NCBI RefSeq assembly: GCF_004117875.1
Contig: NZ_RAHW01000011.1
Location: 62,001-126,000, forward strand
Origin: Geomonas oryzae
GTDB taxonomy: Bacteria; Desulfobacterota; Desulfuromonadia; Geobacterales; Geobacteraceae
DNA length: 64,000 nt
Reading direction: 5' to 3'
This document shows, piece after piece, positions 17,899-26,820 of the stretch. The notes under the pieces are model-generated. The model was not told the origin of the DNA. It worked only from the letters and a program-made list of their open reading frames with translations, and searched no databases. Numbering within the stretch: position 1 is the first letter of the stretch; the number at the start of each line of letters is the position of its first letter. The position numbers and the translations under genes were made by a program.

Positions 17899-19986
17899 AT
17901 GCCTCGCGCAACGGTAGTGCTCGTGCTCGCGCTGCTCACCTTCCTGAACGGGTGCAGCAGCCCCGACGAGAAGAAGATGCGTTTCTACAACAAGGGGAAG
18001 GAACTCATGGACAAGGGGGACCTGGTAAAGGCCTCCCTGGAAATGAGGAACGCCATCCAGATCGACCCGAAATTCGCCGACGCGCATTACCTGCTGGGCC
18101 TGGTTGAGTTGCGCAAGGGGAACGTATTCCGGGCCTTCCAGTGCTTCCAGAAGGTCGTGCAGATCGCCCCCGACCACCTAAATGGCCAGGTGGAACTGGG
18201 CAAGCTTCTTTTGCTTCTGGACGAAAAGGGGAAGGCCCAGGCCCAGGAAAAGGCCGACCTGGTACTCAAGGCGCGCCCGGACCACGGGGAAGGGATGATG
18301 CTGCAGGCAGCCATCCATATGGTCAGAAAGGACTGGGGACGGGGGCGCGAAATACTCGAGCGGCTGATCGCGGGAGGGGTAACGAAGCCGGACGCATACC
18401 AGAGCCTCGCCCTGGCGCGCCGGGCCATGAAGGATGACGCGGGTGCCGAGGCGACACTGAAGGAAGGGGCGCGCAGGAATCCGACCTCTGTCGGCATCCT
18501 GAAGTCGCTGGCGGATCTTTACGCGGCGAAGAATCGGGTGGACGACGCTGCGGGGAGCATCAGCGAGATGATGAGGCTGGAACCGGCCAAGTACGGGTAC
18601 GGCATCACCCTCGCCGGCCTGTACTGGGATGCCGGCCGACTGGACGACGCCCGCGCCCTCCTGGCAAAGCTGCGGGCCACGCACCCCAAACATGAACAGT
18701 GCCTGCTGGACCTGGGACGGTTCTACTTGCTGCACCGGCAGCAAAACGAAGCCGAAGCGCTTCTCAAAGAGGGGATCGTGAATGTTCCTGAAAGCTTCCG
18801 TCTCCGCACCGCGCTTAGCGAGCTGTATGCGGCAACGGGAAGAAACGAGCAGGCAACCGTCCTGCTCAAGGAGTGCATCGCTCTCGCCGGGAACGCCAAA
18901 AAACCTGAAGCGATCCAGGCAAACAACCTGCTCGCCCGCGGCTGCTTCCTGAGGGGCGAGCTCGGCGCGGCGGAAGGATACCTGGCCGAGGTGCTGAAAG
19001 CGAGCCCCCGCAACATCGACGCCACCTACCTGAAGGGGCGCATACACCTGGCAAGGAAGGAAGGCCTGGCGGCGATGACCGCTTTCCGCACCGTCACCAG
19101 TGACCGCCCCCAGGAAATCGACGGCTACCTGTTCCTGGCCGATGCCCAGCAGATCAACGGCGAGCCGAAGCTGGCCCTGGAAACGCTGCAGCAGGCGGAA
19201 CGGTTGGAGCCGGATTCGCTGCGGGTCAACCGGGCCTTCGCGCGGTTGTCGTTGCTGCAAAAAGAGTATCGCCAGGGGGAACGGAGAATGACGCAGTACC
19301 TGGCAAGGCACCCTGACGACCTCGAGGCGCAACTGGAGTTGGGCGACCTCCACTTCCTGGCCGGAAATTACCGCGGGGCCGAGACGGCGTACAGGCATGT
19401 GAAGCAAAAGGCGCCCGGTTCGCCACTCCCTTACTGGCGCCTTAGCGACCTGCATGCGCAGGAAGGGAACCCGGCACGCGCCGCTTCGGAAATGGAAGTC
19501 GTGGTCGGCAAAGTGAGCCCCGACAACGTCCAGGCGTCACTCGCCCTGGCAGGCCTCTACGCGCGCGCCTCTCAGGTGTCGAAGGCGAAGAAAACCTACG
19601 AGAGGCTTTTCGCCAGCCATCAGAAAGAGTGGCGCGTAGTGAACGATTACGCATACTTCCTCGCCGAAAACGGCGGTTCTCCCGCCGACCTGGAGCGGGC
19701 CGGACGGCTGGTCGGCGATCTGGCGCGAAAGCGGCCGGACGACCCGAGCCTCCTGGATACCCTCGGCTGGATCGAGTACAAACGCGGAAACTACCCAAAA
19801 GCGATGGAACTGCTGGAAAAAGCGGACGCCAGGCGACCGGGGCACCAGACGATAAGCTACCACCTCGGCATGGCATGCATGCGTGTGGGTAAAAAAGACC
19901 AAGCCCGCAACTGTTTGAGCAAGGCGCTGGCAGGGGGTGATTTCCCGGAGAAACAGACTGCATCCACGATGCTGAGCCAGCTCTGA
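17899..19986 (+). CDS. prsT: PrsT-like TPR lipoprotein of PEP-CTERM/XrtA systems
   Basis: The start at 17899 is preferred because AAGGGAGGAC lies just upstream and it gives a clean lipoprotein signal peptide ending LNGC near residue 17. The remaining roughly 680 residues are tandem tetratricopeptide repeats, with Asp-Pro, Leu-Gly and Ala-Leu helices every 34 residues (for example IDPKFADAHYLLGLVELRKG). Large TPR lipoproteins next to exosortase genes are thought to organise polymer secretion in the periplasm. It is shorter than the roughly 900 residues common in the family. An upstream in-frame GTG inside the preceding gene is less likely. Confidence 0.83.
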   Translation: MPRATVVLVLALLTFLNGCSSPDEKKMRFYNKGKELMDKGDLVKASLEMRNAIQIDPKFADAHYLLGLVELRKGNVFRAFQCFQKVVQIAPDHLNGQVELGKLLLLLDEKGKAQAQEKADLVLKARPDHGEGMMLQAAIHMVRKDWGRGREILERLIAGGVTKPDAYQSLALARRAMKDDAGAEATLKEGARRNPTSVGILKSLADLYAAKNRVDDAAGSISEMMRLEPAKYGYGITLAGLYWDAGRLDDARALLAKLRATHPKHEQCLLDLGRFYLLHRQQNEAEALLKEGIVNVPESFRLRTALSELYAATGRNEQATVLLKECIALAGNAKKPEAIQANNLLARGCFLRGELGAAEGYLAEVLKASPRNIDATYLKGRIHLARKEGLAAMTAFRTVTSDRPQEIDGYLFLADAQQINGEPKLALETLQQAERLEPDSLRVNRAFARLSLLQKEYRQGERRMTQYLARHPDDLEAQLELGDLHFLAGNYRGAETAYRHVKQKAPGSPLPYWRLSDLHAQEGNPARAASEMEVVVGKVSPDNVQASLALAGLYARASQVSKAKKTYERLFASHQKEWRVVNDYAYFLAENGGSPADLERAGRLVGDLARKRPDDPSLLDTLGWIEYKRGNYPKAMELLEKADARRPGHQTISYHLGMACMRVGKKDQARNCLSKALAGGDFPEKQTASTMLSQL

Positions 19987-20068
19987 CATCGGCAGAACCG
20001 GCCATGCCATGCCTAAACGGTGCATGCGCCGTGAAGATCAGAACCTCACGGCAGAAAGGGGATCAGCC

Positions 20069-20671
20069 ATGCTGGAAACCGTCAGTTCGGTCATGCTGAA
20101 GATCGTTTCGCTAGCAGTCACCGCCGTACTCTGCCTTGGCGTCAGCTGCGCCCAGGCGGCCCCTCCCGCGGCGCTCCCCACCACCGTCGGCGAGTACCTT
20201 GTCGGACCGGGGGACATCCTGGGCATCGAGGTATGGAAGGATCCAAGCCTTACTAGGACCGTGGTCGTCCTCGCCGACGGCAAGATCGTTTTCCCGTTGA
20301 TCGGCGAAGTGGCGGCTGGCGGCAAAAGCGTGGCAGCGCTCAGAAGCGAGCTCGCAGAGCGGATCTCGATCTATGTCCCGGAGACGAACCTGACCCTCGA
20401 GGTGAAGCAGGTGAACAGCCTGTTCGTCTATGTCCTTGGGCGGGTGAACAACCCCGGCCGGCTCCAATTGAACGGTAATGTCAACGTCCTGCAGGCACTC
20501 GCCATGGCAGGAGGGCTCAACCCCTACGCCAAGCGGGGGAGCATCAAGATATTCCGGGAGGAAGATGGCGCAACCCGGATCATCCCCTTCGACTACGACG
20601 ACGTGACAAGCGGCGCACGCCTCCAGGACAACATCACACTCAAACGCAGCGATGTGCTCTTCGTGCCGTAG
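20069..20671 (+). CDS. Wza-like polysaccharide export protein (XrtA-associated)
   Basis: After a signal peptide (residues 1-28, ending CAQA) the protein has the poly_export domain (EYLVGPGDILGIEVWKDPSL near residue 38) and one SLBB domain (VYVLGRVNNPGRLQ near 122, then LQALAMAGGLNPYAKRGSI). Proteins of this type form or gate the outer-membrane channel for exopolysaccharide. The ATG at 20069 is chosen for the AAAGGGG site about 7 bases upstream; an ATG at 20093 is also possible. It is close to 200 residues, as usual for the short XrtA-associated variety. Confidence 0.87.
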   Translation: MLETVSSVMLKIVSLAVTAVLCLGVSCAQAAPPAALPTTVGEYLVGPGDILGIEVWKDPSLTRTVVVLADGKIVFPLIGEVAAGGKSVAALRSELAERISIYVPETNLTLEVKQVNSLFVYVLGRVNNPGRLQLNGNVNVLQALAMAGGLNPYAKRGSIKIFREEDGATRIIPFDYDDVTSGARLQDNITLKRSDVLFVP

Positions 20672-21863
20672 CAACCCCAAGGGGATTTGGTGCGCCGGGG
20701 CCGTTTGCGCCATGCTGCTCCCGCTGGCTCACCCCGCGGCGGCGCCCGCTGCCCAGACCGCGCTCACCCCGTCGCTGTCAGTGATGCAGGAATACACGGA
20801 CAACCTTTTCACCAGTTCCTCTCACCGCTTCCAAACCTTCATCTCCCACGCCAGACCCGGGATACGCGTGACCGGCAGGAACGAGCTCTTGAGCGGTTCC
20901 CTGGCGGCGCGGCTCGATGCGCTGCATTACAGCAGGGACAGCCAGATGGACAAAGTGGACCAGATCTATGAAGGGAACGGCACCTGGCGCCTGACGCCGT
21001 TGCTCGCCCTTGCCGCTGACGCTTCATACCGGAGGGAGTCGTGGCCCGACCGCGAAATCGAGAGCAGCGGCCAGCCGCTAAGCAGTGCCAGCCGACGCCA
21101 CAATTACGGAGCCCGGGCCGAACGCCGTGTCGGCGAACTGACGTCGGTCCTCCTTGACTACCGCTACGAAAGGATCGACTACGCCCGTGACGATGCCTTA
21201 TCCGACGTGACCGTCCAGAGCCTTGGGGCCGCCCTTGGCTACGACGCGCAGCGGCTTCTATCCCTGCTCAAATTACGCTGCGCCCTGCGTTTCAGCCGCA
21301 GCGAGTACACGGCCTCGCTCACCGAGAACTACGAGTTGAGCGTCGGCGGCAGCATGCAGTTAAACGAACTCTGGTCCTTCTCCGTCGATACGGGGGGACG
21401 CTACACGAAAACCGAGCTCCAGGGGGCCTCACTTCCCACCTACAGCATGGCGCACCACGGCGCCGGATGGACCTTCAGGGGGGCGCTTGATTACACAGGG
21501 GAGAAGTTCAACGGGAGCCTCGCATACGCAAGGGAACTCAGCAACGCGTCGGGAAGCTACGGAACGTCTGTGGAAAGGAACATCGTGACCCTCAACCTGC
21601 GTCAACGGATCAGTTACCAACTCTTCGCGCTGGCCGGTGCCGGGTACTACCGAAGCAAGGCGGATGCGGTCTCCGCACTTCTTGGGAACGCGGACGAGTC
21701 CAGCGTGCGGGGCTCGCTGTCGCTGCGCTACGAGTTCAACCGCAGCTTTACCGCAGACTTAGGCTACGAATGCTTTCTCCTCGACAATGAGAGCCCGGCC
21801 GGGACCGCCTTCCGGAACAAGCTGTTCGTTCAGCTGACGGCCCGGACCGATCTTTTCGAGTGA
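20652..21863 (+). CDS. Outer-membrane beta-barrel protein of the exopolysaccharide locus
   Basis: The 403-residue protein has an N-terminal signal sequence (about residues 1-34) and then long alternating polar/hydrophobic strands ending with Phe (LTARTDLFE), typical of a beta-barrel. The start PSLSVMQEYTDNLF near residue 40 matches the uncharacterised barrel protein that accompanies XrtA loci (TIGR03016 type). It overlaps the export gene by 20 bases and the chain-length gene region follows directly. A role as an outer-membrane secretion component is inferred from context. Confidence 0.72.
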   Translation: MCSSCRSNPKGIWCAGAVCAMLLPLAHPAAAPAAQTALTPSLSVMQEYTDNLFTSSSHRFQTFISHARPGIRVTGRNELLSGSLAARLDALHYSRDSQMDKVDQIYEGNGTWRLTPLLALAADASYRRESWPDREIESSGQPLSSASRRHNYGARAERRVGELTSVLLDYRYERIDYARDDALSDVTVQSLGAALGYDAQRLLSLLKLRCALRFSRSEYTASLTENYELSVGGSMQLNELWSFSVDTGGRYTKTELQGASLPTYSMAHHGAGWTFRGALDYTGEKFNGSLAYARELSNASGSYGTSVERNIVTLNLRQRISYQLFALAGAGYYRSKADAVSALLGNADESSVRGSLSLRYEFNRSFTADLGYECFLLDNESPAGTAFRNKLFVQLTARTDLFE

Positions 21864-21886
21864 AGTGTCAGGACAGGGAGGGTGCA

Positions 21887-23449
21887 GTGGACAGCGAAAT
21901 CAAAAGCGTTCAGGACATCGTGGAAATTCTCAAGAGGCGCAGGCGTCAGCTCCTCGTTCCCGCAGCGATCATCCTCCTGGTTGCCGTCGTTGCCGCCCTG
22001 ACCCTGCCGCGGAAGTACCGCTCGACCGCAACGATCCTGATCGAGGCGCAGGAAGTGCCGAGCGAGTACATCAAGGCGAACATCACCAGTTTTGCGGATC
22101 AGCGACTGCAGGCGATCAACAAACGGATCATGGGGACGCCGAGGCTCATCGATTTGATCAAGCGGCTGAACCTGTATGCGGATCTGCGCAACAAGGTATC
22201 CCTGGAGGACGTGGTGGCGGAGATGGTCAAGGACATCAAATTCACCACGATAAGCGCGGACGTCATCGACCCCCGCTCGGGCAGACCGGCCCAGGCGACC
22301 ATCGCGTTTTCCATCAGCTACACCGGCACCACGCCGGAGGTCGCACAACAGGTGACCACCGAACTTTCATCGCTATACATGGAGGAAAACCTCAAGGAAC
22401 GGGAGAAGCAGTCCCTTGGGACCTCCAAGTTTTTCCAGGGCGAGATGGAGGCGGTCCAGGCAAGCCTTGCCGACATCGAGGGGAGAATCGCGGCATTCAA
22501 AAAAAGGAACATCCAGTCGCTTCCCGAGCTGTCGCAGGTCAACATGCAGTCATACGACCAGGCCGACCGCGACATAAGGCAGCTGAACGACCAGATGAGA
22601 ACCCTCAGGGAGAGAGAAGAGTTCCTGCAAAGCCAGCTGAGCAACGTGCAGCCGGAACTCGCCGCGAACGACAAGGAGGCGCTGAGGCAACTTCATTTGA
22701 GGCTGGCCGATCTGACCAGCCGTTTTTCCGACCGCTACCCGGACGTGATCAAGACGAGGAGAGAGATTGCAGAGCTAGAGCAGCGGATCCGGTCAGCCAA
22801 CCGTGAGCCGGCCGTAGGTACGCCGGACAACCCGGCCTACATCAACCTGCAATCCCAACTGGCAGGAACCCGTTCCGAAATCGAATCGGTGAGGCGCCAG
22901 ATTGCCGACACCGCCAAGCGGCGTGCAAGCTACCAGAGCCGGATTTTCGCGACCCCCCATGTAGAAGAGGCGTACAAAAGCCTGATGGTCGAGCGGAACA
23001 ACCTGCAGCAAAAATACGACGACCTATCCAAAAAATCCATGGACGTCAGGATGGCCCACAGCATGGAGAAAGAGCAGCTTGGCGAGCGTTTCACCCTGGT
23101 CGACCCGGCCCGGCTGCCGGAGCGCCCCTTCAGCCCCAACGTGCCGGCGATCATCCTGATCGGACTGGCACTCGGCATCGGCTCGGGGGTGGGATGGGCG
23201 GCCGTAAAGGAGGCCTGCGACCAATCGGTCAGATCAGCGGACGCTCTCGCCGAGCTCACCGGCGTCACGGTCCTCGTGACCGTCCCGCACATCGTCACCG
23301 CGACGGATCGGGGCTCAGCCAGGAACAGGCGCTACCTGGCCACGGCCCTGGTAGCCTTTGGGGCCATCATCGGCCTCGTTGCCGTACACTACCTGGTGAT
23401 GGATCTGAATGTCCTCTTGACGCAGATTTATCGCAAATCGCCAGGTTAG
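21887..23449 (+). CDS. Wzz/GNVR chain-length determinant (XrtA-associated)
   Basis: The protein has an N-terminal transmembrane helix after LKRRRRQLLVPAAIILL (residues 17-40), the Wzz sequence YRSTATILIEAQEVPSEY, a long periplasmic coiled coil (residues 180-370), the GNVR-type YKSLMVERNNLQQKYDDL and a second helix near 425 preceded by PARLPERPFSPN. A third hydrophobic stretch lies near the C-terminus. Such proteins set polymer length and work with the BY-kinase encoded next. The GTG at 21887 with GGGAGG a few bases upstream is preferred over the GTG at 21860. Confidence 0.87.
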   Translation: MDSEIKSVQDIVEILKRRRRQLLVPAAIILLVAVVAALTLPRKYRSTATILIEAQEVPSEYIKANITSFADQRLQAINKRIMGTPRLIDLIKRLNLYADLRNKVSLEDVVAEMVKDIKFTTISADVIDPRSGRPAQATIAFSISYTGTTPEVAQQVTTELSSLYMEENLKEREKQSLGTSKFFQGEMEAVQASLADIEGRIAAFKKRNIQSLPELSQVNMQSYDQADRDIRQLNDQMRTLREREEFLQSQLSNVQPELAANDKEALRQLHLRLADLTSRFSDRYPDVIKTRREIAELEQRIRSANREPAVGTPDNPAYINLQSQLAGTRSEIESVRRQIADTAKRRASYQSRIFATPHVEEAYKSLMVERNNLQQKYDDLSKKSMDVRMAHSMEKEQLGERFTLVDPARLPERPFSPNVPAIILIGLALGIGSGVGWAAVKEACDQSVRSADALAELTGVTVLVTVPHIVTATDRGSARNRRYLATALVAFGAIIGLVAVHYLVMDLNVLLTQIYRKSPG

Positions 23450-23463
23450 AAGAGGAGACCATC

Positions 23464-24324
23464 ATGTCCATGGAGAACAGTGCCGACGCGGTTCGGCTCA
23501 TAAAACTGCCGGAGATGGCGCAAAAGCTGCAGGAGAACGAGGCGGCCGCCCACCTGGAGCCGAAGGAAATGGAGCAAGTGATTGCGCCTTCGGAGGAGCA
23601 GGAAATGGCGGAAACGTCATGGGACAAGGCGAAGGTCGGATGGCTTTCCCCGGTGTATTCCGTCTCCCGTACTGTGCGACTCGACATGCAGACGGTGCTT
23701 AATAACAGATGCATCGCGATTGACAACCGGATCCCGGAGGTAGAGACGTACAGAATTCTGCGCGCACAGATCATGAGCCGATTTGAGGAAATGGGGTGCG
23801 GCAAGACGCTGATGGTCACCAGTGCCGTCCCGGGGGAAGGAAAGACAACGACGGCGATCAACCTGGCCATTACCCTCGCCAAGGAGTTCAGCCAAACGGC
23901 CCTGCTGGTGGATTGCGACTTCCGGCAACAGCACGTGCACCGGCTACTTTGCTATGAGAGCAGCAAGGGGCTCATTGACCACCTGCTGCATGACGTCCCG
24001 TTTTCGGAGATCGTAGTCTGGCCCGGGATTGAAAAGCTGACTGTCGTCTCCGGCGGCAAGACGATGAACGGATTCAGCGACCTGCTCGGTTCCCCGAGGA
24101 TGCGCAGCCTGACCGAAGAAATGAGAGACCGCTACCCAGAGCGGTTCATAGTTTTCGATGCACCGCCGGTTCTTTCCTGCGCCGACACCATGGCGCTGGC
24201 CCCGCTGGTTGACGGCATCATCGTCGTGGTCAGATCAGGCAGGACACCTAGAAAGGAAATCGTAAATGCCATGGCCAGGTTGCCTCAGCGCAAGATCATT
24301 GGGGTGGTCCTGAACCAGATGTGA
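23464..24324 (+). CDS. BY-kinase-like capsular/exopolysaccharide ATPase
   Basis: The 286-residue protein has Walker A SAVPGEGKTTTAINLA near residue 120, Walker A' ALLVDCDFRQ near 145 and Walker B-like FIVFDAPPVLS near 230, as in bacterial tyrosine kinases of the Wzc/CapB type. It ends KIIGVVLNQM, so the usual C-terminal tyrosine-rich cluster is absent. It lies 14 bases after the Wzz gene, with GAGGAGACC before the ATG. The pair would control polymerisation and export. Whether it autophosphorylates without the tail is unknown. Confidence 0.85.
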   Translation: MSMENSADAVRLIKLPEMAQKLQENEAAAHLEPKEMEQVIAPSEEQEMAETSWDKAKVGWLSPVYSVSRTVRLDMQTVLNNRCIAIDNRIPEVETYRILRAQIMSRFEEMGCGKTLMVTSAVPGEGKTTTAINLAITLAKEFSQTALLVDCDFRQQHVHRLLCYESSKGLIDHLLHDVPFSEIVVWPGIEKLTVVSGGKTMNGFSDLLGSPRMRSLTEEMRDRYPERFIVFDAPPVLSCADTMALAPLVDGIIVVVRSGRTPRKEIVNAMARLPQRKIIGVVLNQM

Positions 24325-24536
24325 GTCGATCACACCGTCGCACTTCGCCAGCACAGCGTGCAAAGCCGCCTTGCCGCAAAGCTGTCGAACTTGCGGCACA
24401 CACAGAAGAACCGGCAAACCGGGCATCAGCCGAGGTTGCGAACTGATCCCCCGGATAGTGCAGACTTGAAGCAAGCCGCACCCCCAGAGGGGGCATGATA
24501 GGTCGCACGAAAGGTTACACGAACTGCTGCACAAAC

Positions 24537-24569
24537 AAAAAGGGTTACCCCGGAAGAGGTAACCCTTTT
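24537..24569 (-). terminator. Intrinsic terminator of the tRNA cluster
   Basis: A perfect 10-bp stem (AAGGGTTACC / GGTAACCCTT) with an 8-base loop is followed, reading on the minus strand, by a run of T. It lies just after the 3' end of the leftward tRNA-Leu gene. A short T run on the other strand could also make it work for the BY-kinase transcript. Confidence 0.85.
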
Positions 24570-24579
24570 GAATGACGGG

Positions 24580-24664
24580 TGGTGCGAGAGAGGGGACTTG
24601 AACCCCTATACCTTGCGGTGCCAGATCCTAAGTCTGGTGCGTCTGCCAATTCCGCCACTCTCGC
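24580..24664 (-). tRNA. tRNA-Leu (UAG anticodon)
   Basis: On the minus strand the acceptor stem GCGAGAG pairs with CTCTCGC, and the 3' CCA is encoded. The anticodon arm is CCAGA-CTTAGGA-TCTGG, giving anticodon TAG. A long variable arm (class II) is present, as expected for leucine. It is the last of four clustered tRNAs. Confidence 0.97.
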
Positions 24665-24720
24665 AAAATCGTACGCTTGAAACGACAAACCCCGCTGTTA
24701 ACGGGGTTGGCCTTTATGGT

Positions 24721-24797
24721 TGGGGTGGGTAGTGGGATTCGAACCCACGTATGAACGAGTCACAGTCGTTTGTGTTAACCGCTTCACCATACCCACC
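24721..24797 (-). tRNA. tRNA-His (GUG anticodon)
   Basis: The anticodon arm is AACGA-CTGTGAC-TCGTT with anticodon GTG. The acceptor end carries the extra 5' G opposite C73 typical of tRNA-His, and the 3' CCA is encoded. A small hairpin (AACCCCG / CGGGGTT) near 24690-24712 lies between this gene and tRNA-Leu and may be a processing site. Confidence 0.97.
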
Positions 24798-24808
24798 ATA
24801 TTCAGTTG

Positions 24809-24885
24809 TGGCACGCCTGAGAGGGTTCGAACCTCTGACCTACGGCTTAGAAGGCCGTTGCTCTATCCAGCTGAGCTACAGGCGC
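24809..24885 (-). tRNA. tRNA-Arg (UCU anticodon)
   Basis: The anticodon arm is ACGGC-CTTCTAA-GCCGT with anticodon TCT. The T-loop GGTTCGAACC is intact and the 3' CCA is encoded. It sits 11 bases upstream of tRNA-His in transcription order. Confidence 0.97.
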
Positions 24886-24907
24886 AGAAGTAAAGCCTGC
24901 TGTTGAG

Positions 24908-24985
24908 TGGTCGGGGTGAGAGGATTCGAACCTCCGGCCCCCTGCTCCCAAGGCAGGTGCGCTAGCCAGGCTGCGCTACACCCCG
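24908..24985 (-). tRNA. tRNA-Pro (UGG anticodon)
   Basis: The acceptor stem begins CGGGGTG, the anticodon arm is CCTGC-CTTGGGA-GCAGG (anticodon TGG) and the 3' CCA is encoded. It is the first tRNA of the leftward cluster Pro-Arg-His-Leu. Confidence 0.97.
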
Positions 24986-25291
24986 ATTCAAGAAGCACGT
25001 TTATAGCACAGCCTCTGGAGCCGCGCAACACCTTTTTTATGCCCCCCGAGTTTTTCTCGAAGCCGTTTTACAACCCCTTCAAGGTAAAGACGCGAAGCAG
25101 CAAAGACACAAAGAGGATATGCAAAAAAGATAATATTTACCCAGCCTTGCCTTCCTTGCATCTCCGCCCATTGGCTTATTTGCGTTGATAGGCAAAGCCC
25201 TTTCTTGCTTTCGAAGGGACTTTGACCTTATCCCCTTTATCCCCTTTATCCCCTTCATCCCTGTTAAACGGTTTTCCGCTTTGCTTGCGTC
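24986..25291. other. Gene-free spacer with short repeats
   Basis: No gene is seen. It holds a 9-bp tandem repeat (unit TTATCCCCT, three full copies and a degenerate fourth) around 25227-25262, and a loosely inverted pair, GACGCGAAGCAGCAAAGAC near 25089 against CGTCTTAGCTGCTTTGCG near 25288. The promoter of the tRNA cluster should lie here, but I cannot pick it out. Confidence 0.5.
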
Positions 25292-25885
25292 TTAGCTGCT
25301 TTGCGTGAGTGCCTCTTTGAGCATCTGCATGGCGCGTCCGCGGTGGCTGATGGCGTTCTTGATCTCCATGGGAAGCTCGGAGAAGGTCTGCCCGTACTCC
25401 GGTACCATGAAGAGGGGATCGTAACCGAAGCCCCCCTCCCCCCGCGGCGCCTCCAGGATCACCCCGGCAAGGGCGCCGTCGAAGGTCCGGCAGGTCCCGT
25501 CGGGAAGGCAGAGCGCTATGACGCAGTGAAACGCGGCGCCCCTCTTCTCCATCGGAACGCCCTCAAGCTCGCGCAAGAGGAGCGCGTTGTTGTCGGCGTC
25601 GGTCGCCCCCTCACCGGCGAAGCGCGCCGAGTAGACGCCTGGGCGACCGCAGAGATGATCTACGCAAAGCCCCGAGTCGTCGGCAAGAACCGGCCGCCCG
25701 GTGCAACGCGCCGCGGAGAGCGCCTTCTTTATCGCGTTCTCCTCAAAGGTCGCCCCGTCCTCCACGACGTCCGGGAGATCGGGGAAGTCGGCCGGCGAGA
25801 GTATGGTATCCACCACGCCCCGCAACAGTTCTCCGAACTCGCGCAGTTTCCCCTTGTTTCCCGATGCGACCAGGAGCTCTTTCAT
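25292..25885 (-). CDS. rdgB: RdgB/HAM1 non-canonical purine NTP pyrophosphatase
   Basis: The protein hydrolyses ITP, dITP and XTP to monophosphates, keeping hypoxanthine and xanthine out of DNA and RNA. Family signatures are [14 protein letters not shown] at the N-terminus (substrate-binding SGN-K), [13 protein letters not shown] near residue 66 with the metal-binding Asp pair, [25 protein letters not shown] near 152 and [10 protein letters not shown] near the C-terminus. Its ATG overlaps the rph stop (ATGA), forming an rph-rdgB operon, a common arrangement. Confidence 0.95.
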   Translation of the reverse strand: MKELLVASGNKGKLREFGELLRGVVDTILSPADFPDLPDVVEDGATFEENAIKKALSAARCTGRPVLADDSGLCVDHLCGRPGVYSARFAGEGATDADNNALLLRELEGVPMEKRGAAFHCVIALCLPDGTCRTFDGALAGVILEAPRGEGGFGYDPLFMVPEYGQTFSELPMEIKNAISHRGRAMQMLKEALTQSS

Positions 25886-26601
25886 GCCTGAAGCGCCTCT
25901 CTCTGGATCTCGAAGAGACGGGTGAGCCCCAGCATGGCGTGGCCGCGCATCGCGTCCATCTGGTCGAGGGTGAAAGGCTCCGCCTCGGCCGTTCCCTGCA
26001 CCTCGACAAAACGCATCGAGGAGGTCATCACGAAGTTCATGTCCACCTCTGCCGAGGAGTCCTCGGGATAGTCGAGGTCGAGGAAGGGGGTTCCATCGAC
26101 GATGCCGACGCTCACCGCGGCGACCGCCTCGCGCAGCGGGCTCTGGGAGAGTTCCCCGGCGTCGACCAGGGTCTGCAGGGCGTCGGCCAGCGCGACGTAA
26201 GCTCCGGTGATCGAAGCGGTGCGGGTGCCGCCGTCGGCCTGGATCACGTCGCAGTCGATGAGGATGGAGCGCTCGCCCAGTTTTTCCAGGTCGACCACCG
26301 CGCGCAGCGATCTGCCGATCAGGCGCTGGATCTCGTGGGTGCGTCCGGAGAGTTTCCCCTTTGCCGACTCTCGCTGGTTTCTGGTGTGCGTTGCGCGCGG
26401 CAGCATGCAGTACTCCGCGGTGACCCAGCCCGTCCCCTTACCTTTCAGGAAGGAAGGGACCTTGCCCTCGATGGTCGCGTTGCAGATGACCTTGGTGTCC
26501 CCGAACTCGATCAGCACCGATCCCTCGGCGTGTTTCAGGTAATTGCGCGTGATTTTTACTTCCCTCAATGCATCAGCCGCACGGCCGTTTCTGCGTGTCA
26601 T
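25882..26601 (-). CDS. rph: Ribonuclease PH
   Basis: This 3'-5' phosphorolytic exoribonuclease trims tRNA 3' ends. Recognised stretches are [17 protein letters not shown] near residue 28, [19 protein letters not shown] near 57, [20 protein letters not shown] near 95, [20 protein letters not shown] near 120 and [11 protein letters not shown] near 187. Length (239 aa) is normal. AAAGGAGC lies 5 bases before the ATG. It sits next to a tRNA cluster on the same strand, fitting its substrate. Confidence 0.96.
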   Translation of the reverse strand: MTRRNGRAADALREVKITRNYLKHAEGSVLIEFGDTKVICNATIEGKVPSFLKGKGTGWVTAEYCMLPRATHTRNQRESAKGKLSGRTHEIQRLIGRSLRAVVDLEKLGERSILIDCDVIQADGGTRTASITGAYVALADALQTLVDAGELSQSPLREAVAAVSVGIVDGTPFLDLDYPEDSSAEVDMNFVMTSSMRFVEVQGTAEAEPFTLDQMDAMRGHAMLGLTRLFEIQREALQA

Positions 26602-26621
26602 AAAGCTCCTTTAAAACCGGT

Positions 26622-26819
26622 TCAACGTTCAACGTTCAGCGTTCAACGTGTCATTTGCCAACCTTGCAGCAGTTACGTTAATTGTTTGCTGGTTCTGTAT
26701 ACCCGCTCGAACAAGCGCGGATACTATCATTTTCTCGTACAGCGGTCCGTGCCGCCACGTCTGCCCTAGCTTTCAGCAAAGGTCAAAGCCCTAACGTTGA
26801 ACGCCGAACGTAGAACGGC
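26622..26819. repeat. Inverted GTTCAACG-type repeats flanking an intergenic spacer
   Basis: Near 26625-26652, GTTCAACG / GTTCAGCG is repeated four times in tandem. At 26789-26818 related sequence runs in the opposite sense (CGTTGAACG, CCGAACG, TAGAACG). The two blocks bracket about 140 bases of unremarkable DNA between rph and the beta-helix gene. They could fold together as a long hairpin. No gene is seen between them. Confidence 0.5.
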
Positions 26820-26820
26820 T

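Noticed and set aside
18178-19455. A 425-residue open frame antisense to the TPR lipoprotein gene
   Set aside because: It is a shadow of GC-rich coding sequence with no recognisable domain, whereas the plus strand shows clear TPR repeats and a lipobox.
24907-25188. A 93-residue open frame starting MVGVRGFEPPAP
   Set aside because: It is the familiar spurious frame formed by the tRNA-Pro gene read on the opposite strand.
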